Positions 25,201-37,200 of a stretch of DNA of 64,000 nucleotides are shown here, piece by piece. The notes beneath the pieces are model-generated. The model saw nothing but the letters and a program-made list of their open reading frames with translations. It had not been told where the DNA came from and made no database searches. Numbering within the stretch: position 1 is the stretch's first letter; each line of letters starts with the position of its first letter. Source of the stretch: Nelumbo lutea (taxonomy: Eukaryota; Streptophyta; Magnoliopsida; Proteales; Nelumbonaceae); NCBI GenBank assembly GCA_022828595.1, contig JAKGHH010000002.1:85528076-85592075 (forward strand), read 5' to 3'. A program made the translations under genes and the position numbers.

Positions 25201-28200
25201 AGCAATTACAAAAAATTCGCGACCTTGGAGGCTAAGCACATTTACATCACAGAAAACAACAAACAGAGACAAAACGGGAAGAACCCCACTAAGCTTCGCC
25301 ACCAGCCGGGGGGAGGGCAGAGTCCTCAGCATCATCAGCAGCCTGGGTCTCTTCGGGGGAGTAAGGAATCACCTTCAACCTCTTGACGTCGAAGTCAGGC
25401 ATCACCTACAGGAGGACCTTCTTAGTGTCCTCGATGCCATCCAGGTACGATGAGGTCGCATACTCTGTGAGGACCTTTTGGTACTCAAATGACTGTTTGA
25501 AGGCCTCCATTGCCTCAGCCGCATGCTTCTCGGCCTCAGTTGCCCGCTTCTCGGCCTTGGCTGCCCGCTCTCAACCTGTGTTGGCTGCTGTTGAGACTCC
25601 ATAACAATGTTTTCAAGGCTAGCCCAGTCCTCCTCGGACTTCCTCAATGCCTCCTGCACCAGGTCGAGGCGGGCCTTCGCGGTCTTCAGGTCATCCTCCA
25701 GAGTCTTTCGGAGTTGCTGCTCGTCCTTGTGGGCTGCCCTGAACTTGTCCCACTTGCTCTCGGCAGTGGCAACCACCACCTGGAGCTTCTTGTTGATCTT
25801 CTCCATTAGGTTCAAGCGCTCCAGGGTGAGGCCCATCCAGTTTCCCAAGCCGACGAAGTGGCGATAGACCTGCATCAAGCACCATCGGTAAGAAACACAA
25901 AGAAAAGAAAAAGAGAAGTACAAAAGAAAAGACGAAGATGAAAACTAAAAGCTTACCTTGGCCAAGTGATAAAGACCCTCGTCGCGGACGGTCTAGGGGT
26001 CACTTTGCATCATTTTGAAGCGATCCCTCAGTAGGATCGCCCTGCTCACTAGGGCCTTGCCGACACACTCCTCAGTGATGGAGTCCCCATCGTGGATCTG
26101 CAATCGGGGGCAAAAGACCTTGGCGAGCTGCCCAGCCCCCTCGATCGGCTCCTGTGCAGAAGCGGGGGCGGATGGAGGCCCCTTCAGATGCCCCTTTGTG
26201 GGTGGTTTCTTTATTATGGCGCCCCCAGCAGGACGCTCACCCAGGGCCACCTTCGGCGGGCCTCTTCATACCCGGGATCCATGTAAGTAGGGAGTGCAAC
26301 ACTGTTCCTTGCAACCGAGGGAGAGATCCTCTCTTGTCGGGTAGTGTTTGATCATTATGGGCTGAGAGGTTAAGTGTAAGACCATTGAGGGTAATGCCTG
26401 ATGGGCTAATCTTGCATTTGCCCACAGTCCTTGGGTTTTTATAAGGTGGCTTGACCAAAGGACCATTTAGTGTAAATGTAGGGCCCATTAAGAGCCCATG
26501 GTGATGGACTCAGGGGTTCACTGTATCCTATAGTGAATTCGGCCAGGCCTTGTAACAGAGGCTGCGCTAAACCCATGTGGCTGATGTGTAGATCAATGTT
26601 TGGGTCCCACGCCATACAAGGATACCCAACCGGGCAACAGTTTGGAGGATAAGAGAGCACATGGACTTAATGGGCCTAAAGCCCAATTCGAACTGGTTAA
26701 ATTTGATTAATTAAAGTGGGGCGGTTCTGGGATTTAGATCAGCAGATAGGATAAGGGATTATCCCTATCCACTCAGAGAGTCCAGATCCAAATAGAGATT
26801 TGGATCAGGAAACTCCTAATTAGATTAGGAGTGCTGATCTTTATCTGCAGATAAGATAAGGGATTATCCTTATCTCTTAAAGAGAGTCCAGATCCAAATA
26901 CAAGATTTGGATTAGGAAACACCTAATGGGATTAGGAGAACCTTTCTTCAAGGCTATAAATAAAGGAGGGCGAATCCCAGTTCATCCTCAGTCTTACAGA
27001 TACAAGAGAGAAAGCAGCTACAGTTGGACTGACACCACCTTCTGCTTTTGCCTCCTTCTATTGTTACCGCCATTGCCAGTTCGATTTCCACCTGTAGGAG
27101 CGATCAAGAAATTTTCTTGATATCAGTTTTTGGTGAAAAGCTGATATGAAGTCATGCTCAGTCACCCTCCATTGAATTCTTGGTGAAGAGTTCGGTTCGT
27201 GCTAAAGAACCACCTGCTGATTCTGCTCCACCCTACACTGTCATCTTCAGTGGGAGTAGTCTTTGGCGTTTTCCTTGGGCGTGAACACCTTCATTGGGAG
27301 TTACTACTACTCTGTATCAGGTATATCCCTCTCCTACCTTTTGGTTTCAGATCTGGTCTGGTTTAGGGTTCAAGTTTGATCATTGAAAATGTAATTTTCT
27401 AAAATAGGGAATGTGATTCCCACATGGGAGAGAAATTTTTGAAATTTCGCCCAACCTACCTATAGGGTTCGGCCATCCATATGATAGATCTCTCATCCTT
27501 TCAGTGGTATCAGAGCTAGGTTCAAATCTTGAGCCGAAATTGGCCAGATTTGAAAACTGCACAAATGGGCAGAAGGCATTCTACCAGATTTGCGCAGATA
27601 AGAGATTTTCTGGGAAATCAGTTCCCAGATTGAGGGCTATTGATTTGAAATTAAATCTTTTTAAATCTGATATATATTTAGAATTGTTCTTTATATTTAT
27701 CTTGATGTATGGGCTGTTCGTACGGTGGAGATTGCAGTCTTGATTGGTGCAGGAAAACTGTGATTTGTAGTTCTTTTTCATTATGGTTTGTAATTAATTC
27801 TTTTTAATTTTCTAGACCGAATATATAGGATTTTGATTTGATGTAATATTAATAGAAAAATTAGGGTTTTTCTATTTTATTTCAATCAAGTTCGAAGCTG
27901 ATCGCGTAGAAGGAGATTTCGTAGATTAGGGTTTCGCTATCTGCGATTTGCAGTTTGAGAAACTGCAAGCTGTAACCTAACATCTGTTTCGCAGGGTAGC
28001 AGATCTGCGAATAGCCCTAGTATTGGTTCTTGAATATCTTTTATCAGTAATTTAATTTCAGATCAATTCTTGAATTAAAAATCAAACCCTAGACCCATTC
28101 GAACTAGATCGGACAAAATTGGTTGGACCGAATCTGTGGTGCGATTGGGCTATTCTCAGCCCTATTTTTTCTCTCTTGGGTCAAGGGATTGATAGTTTAT

Positions 28201-31200
28201 TGTGAGATATAATTCGGCCCACACCTGTAAAGCCCAGTTTTAATGTGTTAAAACTGCTTAAGCCCATTAACTGCACAAAAGCTATATGGGCCGAATTGCA
28301 CACTGCTATTCAGCCCATATACCTAGATAATATTAATCATTAATATTATGGATAAAAATTGGGCTTTAATAATGGGTTTTACAAATAATAATTGATTGGA
28401 TCAATTTTATCCTTGCATGTGATGTATGGATGTGTGATGTGCAACGTTCATGAGCCATAAGCACTTGGCCCATGTAGATACGATAGTGGCTCTTACGCAC
28501 ACCATGGGTGAATGCACATCATTGCCATGGTGTCCCTAAAGATAATTGGATGATCTCCCTTTGTGGTGGGCCCCATACCTCCTCAAGAGGAATCGTGCGG
28601 AACCCTAGCCGTTTAGGACCCACCAAAATCTGGATTTATGAAAGTAAGTGGGTGCCACTTTTGGTTTGACCTAAATTAAATTATGGCGTAATAATTTTGT
28701 TTCCACCTGAAATATGAGTACATGTGATAGGGAGATTCATATGATTCACTCTCTAAAGGCCTTCCATCATTAGCATGTAGGTGGGTGCTTCAGTAATGAG
28801 GAAACACACCATAAAATTGGGTTATCCATTTGCTGCTGGATCTGTTGGAATGTTTCATAAGATGATAGGGGCGTTATAGACCGATGTGGGAGGGGCCTAT
28901 CCTAAAATGGAAGACTCTCACAGTACCTTGGCGTTCACGAATATGATGGGTGAGCACTCACTGGACAGAAAAAGGTTTAACCTAAAATGGCAATGAACCT
29001 TGTCTGGTAGAGGCCAAAGGGAAAGCTCATACGGTGAGTGGATATGATCATTCATAGAAAGGTGGTGGGGTTATGCAGCTGAAACAGTTGGCTCCATGCA
29101 CCCTATGTGATTTTCCACATTTTCAGAGATATAATTCGCAGTCTCCGTCACTAAGATGGGAGTAAAATCTTGGAAATGAATAAATGGGAATGGAATATAG
29201 ATTAAAAACTACATCTATGTAGATAACATGAATCAAATTAGGTTGTGGACTGATATTTGCTTTTTATCAGAAATGGCAAATGGACAAATCGATAAATTGT
29301 TGGACGACAACAAATCAAAGGGCCCAAACTACGCTGACTGGTACCATAATCTTATGCTGGTCCTGACCTCTGAAAAACTGGACAAAGTTGCTAAGAATCC
29401 TGTCCCGGAGCGTTTGGGTGAAAGGACTTCTAAGGCCCGTAGGAGGGACTACCAGGAATGGGAAGAGAAAAATTCCCTAGCCCGCTGCTACATCATAGCC
29501 TCCTTGAATAATCCGATACAGCGAAAGTTCGATCAGATCGAATTGTCCAAGGATATCTTGGATAGTCTAAAGACGATGTACGGAGAACAGAATCGTTCTA
29601 TTCGGCAGAAGGTCTTGAAGCAGTTCATGACTGCGCAGATGTCCAAAAACCAACAGGTTCATGACAATTGTCTCAAGAAGATGGGTTATATTAATGAACT
29701 GGAGGCTCTTGGATCCCGGCTTGACCATGTCACGAAGGTGGATGCCATCCTAAATTCTCTGCCTTCTTCCTTCAATCAGTTCATCATGAACTACGACATG
29801 AACAAGCTAAATGTTAGCATCCAGGAACTCAGCAATATGTTGCAGAGGGCTGACGAACTGATTAAGAAGGATGAACCCATTGCCATGCTTGTTGAAGCTA
29901 GCAAATTGGGCAAGAAGAAGAGGAAGGCAAAGAGAAAGCCTCAGAAGAAAGATGCTAAGCCCAAGAGGTAGAAGAAAGACGGAGCATCAGATGCTTGTCA
30001 CTTCTGCAAGCAGACCGGCCACTGGAAGAGGAACTGTCCTCAGTACCTGGAATCCAAGAGACAAGGTAACTTTGAATCCTGTGTCATAGAAACCAATTTG
30101 TTGGTAACTTCTGCTTCTTGGTGTATTGACTCCGGGGCTTTGACTCACACGTGAGTTACCAACAAATTGGTTTCTATGACACAGGATTCGAAATTACCGT
30201 TTCTTGGATTCCAGGTATTGAGGACAGTTCTTCTTCCAGTGGCCGGTCTGCTTGCAGAAGTGACAAGCATCCGATTCTCTGTCTTTCTTCTGCCTCTTAG
30301 ACTTGGTAGCCTTCTTCTGTGGCTTTCTCTTTGCCTTCCTCTTGTTCTTGCCCGACTTGCCTGTTTCAACAAGCATGACTATTGGCTCATCCTTCTTTAT
30401 CAGTTCCTCGGCCCTCTGCAACATATTGCTGAGTTCCTGGATGGTAACATTTAGCTTATTCATGTTGTAGTTCATGATGAACTGATTGAAGGAAGGAGGC
30501 AAAGAATTCAGGATGACATTTACCTTGGTCACATGGTCCAACCTGGATCCAAGAGCCTCAAGTTCATTGATATATCCCATCATCCGAAGACAATGGTCAT
30601 GAACTTGCTGGCTCTTGGACATTTGTGCGGTCATGAACTGTTTCAAGACCTTTTGGCGAGTAGAACGGTTCTCTCCTCATACATTGTCTTTAGATTTGCC
30701 TCTGTATTGGATTGTCCAGGGAGGAAATGATGTAGCACTGGGCTAGGGAATTTGTCTATTCCCATTCTTGGTAGTTCCTCTTGCGGGCCTCAGAAGCCCT
30801 ATCACCCGGACGCTCTGGGGCAAGGTTTTTAGCTACCTTATCTAGTTTTTCAGAGGTCAGGACCAAGATGAGATTACGGTACCAGTCAGCATAGTTAGGT
30901 CCTTTTAGTTTGTTATCATCCAAGAGCTTTGCGAATTGACTGTTTGCCATTTCTGATAAAAAGCAAACATTAGTCCGCAACCTAATTTGATTCATGTTAT
31001 CTACATAGATATGGCTTTTAATATATGCTCCATTTCCATTTATTCATCTCCGAGATTTCCCTCACATCTCAGTGACGGAGACTGCGAATTATGTCTCTAG
31101 AAATGTGGGAAATCACATTGGGGTGCATGGAGCCAACTGTTTCAGCTGCATAACCCCACCACCTTTCTGTGAAGGATCATATCCACTCATCACATGAGCT

Positions 31201-34200
31201 TTCCCTTTGGCCTCTGTCAGACAAAGTTCATTGCCATTTTAGGTTAAACCTTTCTGTCCAGTGAGTGCTCACCCATCATATTTGTGAACACCAAGGTATC
31301 GTGAGAGAGTCTTCCATTTTAGGATAAGTCCCTCCCACATCAGTCTATGACGCCCCTATCATCTTATAAAACATTCCAACAGATCCAACACCAAATGGAT
31401 AGCCAAATTTTATGGTGCGTTTCCTCATTATTTGAAGGACTCATCTACATGCTAATGTTGGAAGGCCTTTAGAGAGTGAATCATATGAATCTCCTTATCA
31501 CATGCACTTATATTTCAGGAGGGAACAAAAGTTACGCCCTAGTTTAATTTAGTTCAAACTAAAGTGGCTCCCACTGATTTTCATAAAGCCAGATTTAGGT
31601 GGGTCCTATATGGCTAGGGTTCCGCACGGTTCCTCTTTAGGGGAGGTGTGGGGCCCACCACGAAGGGTGATCATCCAGTGATCTTTAGTGCACCATGGCA
31701 ATGATGTGCATTCAGCCATGGTGTGTGCAAGAGCCACTATCATATCTACATGGGCCAAGTACTTATGGCCCATGAACGTTGCACATCACACATCCATACA
31801 TCACATGCAGGGATAGAATTGATCCAATCAATTTAATATCTGTAAAGCCCACTATTAAAGCCCAATTTGATCCATAATATTATTGAATAATATCAACTAA
31901 GTATATGGGCTGAATAGCATTAAGCACTTCGACCCATATAGCTTTTGTGCAGTTAATGGGCTTTAGCAGTTTTAACACTTTAAAATTGGGTTTTACAGGT
32001 GTGGGCCGAATTAAGTCTTGCAATTAAATATCAATCTCTTGACCCAAGAGTGTGAAATTAGGGCTGAGAACACCCCCCATCGAACCACAAATTTGATCCA
32101 ACCAGTTTGGTCCAATCTGGTTCGAATGTGTCTAGGGTTTGATTTTTAATTCAAGAATTAATTCAAGAAATTGATATGAAATTAAATAACAGATTAAAGA
32201 CAATAAAAAATCAGAACTAGGGCTGTTCGCACATCTGCAACCTACAAAACAGATGTTAGATCATAGTTTGCTGTTTCACAAACTGTAAATCGCAGATAGC
32301 GAAACCCTAATCTACGAAATCTCCTCCTGCGCAATCAGCTTCGGTCTTGAATAAAATAAAATAGAAAAATCCTAATTTTCTATTAATGTTACATTAGATC
32401 GAATTCTTATACATTAAGTCTAGAAAATTAAAAATAATTAATTACCAGACCAAAAGTAAAAGAACTGCATAATCGCAGATTTGCTACGCCAATAAAAGAA
32501 TTCGACCTCCACCGTATGAAGAACCCATAAATCAAGAAAGATATAAAGAACTATTCTAAATATATTTTAGATTTATAAAGATTTAATTTCAGACCAACAA
32601 CCCTTAATCTGGGAACCGATTTCCCAGAAAAACAATTATCTACGCAAATCGGGTAGAATGCCTTCTGCCCATTTGTGTAGGTTCAGATCTTATCTATTTT
32701 TGGTTCAAGACTTGAACCTGGCTCTGATACCACTGAAGGGATGAGAGATCCATCATCTGGATAGCCAAACCCTGCAGGAAGGTTGGGTGAAATTTCAAAA
32801 ATTTCTCTCTCCCATGTGGGAATCATATTCCCTGTTTAAGAAAAGTGCATTTTCAAGGATTAGTCTTGAACCCTAAACCGAACCAGATCTAAAACCAAAA
32901 GGTAGGAGAGGGAGATACCTGATAGAGAGTAGTAGAAACTCCCTATGAAGGTGTTCACGCCCAAGGAGATCTCCAAAGACTGCTCCCACTGAAGATGACA
33001 TAGTGCAGGATGGAGTAGAATTAGCAGGTGGTTTCACAAGAACCAAATCCTTTAGCAAGAATTCGATGGAGGGTATGTGAGCACGACTTCAGATAAGTTT
33101 TTCACCAAAAACTAATATCAAGAACCTTTCTTGGTCGCTCCTACAGGTGGAGAACGAACTGGCAATGGCGACAGCAAGAGGAGAAGACAAGAGCAGAAGA
33201 TGGCGCAATCTTATTGTTGCTTTCTTTCTCTCTTGTATATGAGATCAGATTGAGTGAATGGAGGTTCGCCCTCCTCCTCCTTTTATAGACTTAAAGGAGC
33301 TTCTCCTAATCTCATTAGGAGTTTCCTAATTCAAATCCTTATTTGAATATGGACTCTCTTTAAGAGATAAGGATAAACCTTTATCTTATCTGCAGATTAA
33401 GATCAACCCTCCTAATTTTATTAGGAGTTTCCTAATCCAAATCATTATTTGGATCTGGACTCTCTTAGTGGATAGGGATAACTCCCTATCCAATTTGTTG
33501 ATCTAAATCCCATAACCACCCCTCTTTAATTAATCAAATTAAACCAGTTCGATTTGGGTTTTAGGCCCATTAAGTCCATGTGCTCACTAACCTTCCAAAC
33601 TGCTGCCTAGTTGGTTTTCCTTGTATGGCGTGGGACCCAAAAATTAATTTATGCATCAACCACATGGGTTCAGCCCAACCTCTGTTACAAGGCCTGGCCG
33701 AATTCACTGTAGGAAACACAAAACCCCTGAGCCCATCACCATGAGCTCTTAATGGGCCCAACACTTACACCAAGTGATCCTTGGGCCAAGCCGATCATTT
33801 ACTTTGTCCGACAAAGGGGCCGATTCTGTCACTATGATCACTCACTCAGATGAATTCTCAAAATGTCCCAACATACTCGGGTTTTGACCCCCTCTAAGGA
33901 TCTCACTGATTGGCATATCAAAGACAGCCCAATCCGACACGTAGTGCAATATCATAATCGAGTCTAGGGGTTAGGTATAACATTTTAGTTTTGTCGACTA
34001 ATCACGAAGGTCTAGGGCAATACTGGAATTCTGGTTCGGTTTAGGGTTTCAAGTAAACCTACACTGCATGTACCTTAGGTCTCACCCTAGCAGTTGAGAC
34101 AGGCTACCCCAACCAATGTGGCGGCACATCAGTGTCAGCCTTATCAGGATAGATCTCCCCAGATTGATCCATCGGCTGTGAACATTCTAAATTAACACGA

Positions 34201-37200
34201 GTCTCATATGTGTCCAGTTTAAGGGTATTACATAGAAACACACGACAACATGAATCAAATATGTACTGTATTCATTTACAATAAATGCCATAATGTACAT
34301 CAATCTGATTGGAGCTAAGGGCATACACTGTCTAACAACTGATGGAAACCAAAGTTGCCGGTAGCCGATTTCAACTGTTGAAATTTGTTTCGCAAAATAT
34401 ATTTATATAGAGATATACATACATATATATATATATATTATGGTTTCAAAATGCTTGCAAAAGGTTTTAATTCCCGGCATCCATGTAAGTAGAGAGTGCA
34501 GCATTGTTCCTTGCAACCGAGGGAGATGTCCTCTCTTGTCGGGTAGTGTTTGATCATTATGGGCTGAGAGGTTAAGTGTAAGACCATTGAGGGTAATACC
34601 TGATGGGCTAATCTTGCAGATACAAGAGAACCTCTCTTCAAGGCTATAAATAGAGGAGGAGGGTGAACCCTAGTTCATCCTTAGTCTTACAGATACAAGA
34701 GAGAAGACAGCTACAGTTGGACTGATGCCATCTTTTACTTTTGCCTCCCTCTATTGCTGCCACCATTGATAGTTCAATCTCCACCTGTAGGAGTGATCAA
34801 GAAAGGTTTTTGATATCAGTTTTTGGTGAAAAACTGATCTTAAGTCGTGCTCACTCACCCTCCATCGAATTCTTGGTGAAAAGTTCGGTTCTTGCTTAAG
34901 AACCACCTATTGATTCTGCTCCACCTTAGGCCGTGTCATCTTCAGTTGGAGCAGTCTTTGGTGTTTTCCTTGGGCGTGAACACCTTCATTCGGAGTTGCT
35001 ACTACGTTGTACCAGGTATATCCATCTCCTACCTTTTGGTTTCAGATCTGGTCTGGTTTAGGGTTCAAGTTTGATCATTGAAAATGTAGTTTTCTAAAAT
35101 ATAGAATGTGATTCCCACATGGGAGAGAGAAATTTTTGAAATTTTGCCCAACCTACCTGCAGGGTTCGGCCATCCATATGATGGATCTCTCATCCCTTCA
35201 TGAACACTAGGGGAAACTCCTCCTCCACTAAAGGCTTGGCCTTGATTGTCCCCAGCACGAGTAGGTGAGCCACGGTAGCAACCTCCTCATCCCGTAGCGG
35301 AGGGGGACACTTCTCGAATGTTGTGCAGGCCTCTCCCCACCTCAACCTAAACGACCAACCTTCGGGGCGAGAGATGAAGGTAGTACATGCTGGCCTAGGA
35401 GGAGTGCTTCCTCGGCACAAACATGGCACTAAATATCTTCGGGGTCAACTCCATGTCCCGAAGCCGAGCCCACACCAACATAGCTTTGGGGGTCCTAATG
35501 GCATTGGGGACGAGCTGACTGATCGTGATGCCGTACCATTCCATCAGCTCCGAGTTTAAGGGATGAAGAGGGAACCTCAGGCCGAACTCTAAAAAGTGTT
35601 AATAAATACAAGTTTCCCCCTCATCAGGGGTCCACGACCGATCACTGACATCAGGAACCCTAAGCTAGTAGGACCAAGGTATATAAAACCTCCTAGCTAG
35701 GGCTTTAACTTGGTCCACGTCTAGAGTGCTGTCAAACTCCGAATATGGGTGGCCAGCCATGGCCACCCCTCGGGCAGTGCTTTCGGCCACCGCCCCCGAG
35801 ATGGGCTCCGGAGTCCGCTCCCTCTCGGCTTGGGGGGAGCCCTCTGTCTCCCTCGGTGTCATAGATGCGACGCTCTCACAAGGAGGGTCATCGCCTCGGC
35901 GGCTGCCCTCGGCACCCCCGGAGGCTACCCTCACCCTCAGCACCATCACCTCTTGTTGAAAGGGGACAACAACCAGTGGACCTAAGGGAGAGAGGGGGGA
36001 AGGAGTCTGAGGAGAGCTCCCTTCCGAACTAGTCGGAAGTTCATAGCACTCAAGGCCAGAGTCAGAGCAAGAAATGGTTCGAAGAGTTACCTAAAGACGA
36101 AGTAGAAAAAGAGGAAGACGAGGTGTGTTGAAGAGTTGAAGGTTTGGGAGCAGTGTTCACTCGACAACATGGGTGCTTAGAGACAAATGACGGAGAAAAG
36201 TTGCCACTAAGGCCCCTATTTATAGAAGAATGGACGACTCAGATCCCACCAGATTCGACGGTCGTGAGCCCTCCGCCTTCGCTGACCATCCGCGGTGTGA
36301 CACTCAACGCCTAGCCTCGGGGAAACGAAATGACGCCTAGTGAACCGGTGCCCAGCCTCGGGGAAACGAAACGACGCCTAGTGAATCGACGCTTAGCCTC
36401 GGGAAGACGAAACGACGTCGTGTGAACCGATGGGCCCATTCGCCGCAACCCACCGGTTCGGGTGCACAGGCCTGGTGGACGCGTAGGTTCGCCCAGGGTG
36501 CCCGTCCACCCTATGGAAGGCTCTCCTCATGCTAGACCCGTATCGGGCATGGCCCCGGCGTGTAAGCCCGCGAATCCCATATCGAGCACGGCCCCAGACC
36601 ATCACCGCGTGAGTACAAGGCACAGGCTTGGCTCTGCCGAGCCCCCTCCACCTCGGGCTCCCTAGCCGAAGCCGAGGCATCTACAGTTTCACCTCTCCTC
36701 CACAAACTGAAATCAGGCCGAAGCAGAAGAGAGACGAATGCGACGCCACTGTAGGGTACACTTCGCTGAACAAGCCCGGTGGCACCTACTAACATCGACA
36801 CTCCCTTTGGCTGAAGCTGAAGCCCCTTCTAGACCCCCACCTCGGCCTTGGGAGTGGGGGGCAAGTGATGTAGGCGCATTTGGCTGGCTTATATAGGACT
36901 AATGTGTGTCGACTAGAGGGCGCCAGCATAGGCTTTCCATGAGGATGCTCAGGGTTACCCGACGCGGACCAGGCGGACCCAATCGCAAGGCGCCGCGTGG
37001 CTCTGGTAGAACATCTCACCAGGTCCTCGTACGACTCGCATCTGGGCCATCGAGCCTAACTATCCCCTGGCAACTCCAACTATAAATACAAGGCACCCCC
37101 CACAAGTTAAGGGATTCGAAACCTTTGTGATCTCTAGTGCTCTCTCCTCTAAGGACTTAGTGCTATCTGAGACCTTGTCTGGAGCCCCCAGTTCTAGACT

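Larger units (their letters stand above)
26270..35200 (+). mobile_element. Composite family-K Copia element with an inverted-repeat interior
   Basis: Layout: plus LTR (26270-27503), PBS, leader and gag to 30109, a 44-bp spacer, then a minus-strand gag, leader and PBS (30154-32732), a minus LTR (32734-34337), and a truncated plus LTR (34340-35200). The outer LTRs are in the same orientation, as in one normal element, but pol is replaced by an inverted 5' half. The arms are clearly diverged (gag proteins differ at many sites), so the halves came from two different copies or the structure is old. It splits the Gypsy aORF between 26264 and 35202. The boundary word TTCAT is present at both ends but overlaps the LTR's own terminus. 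Confidence 0.85.

Noticed and set aside
26265..35201. TTCAT at both edges of the family-K composite as a target-site duplication
   Set aside because: The right copy overlaps the LTR's own terminal TTCA and the left LTR is truncated, so the match cannot be told from coincidence.
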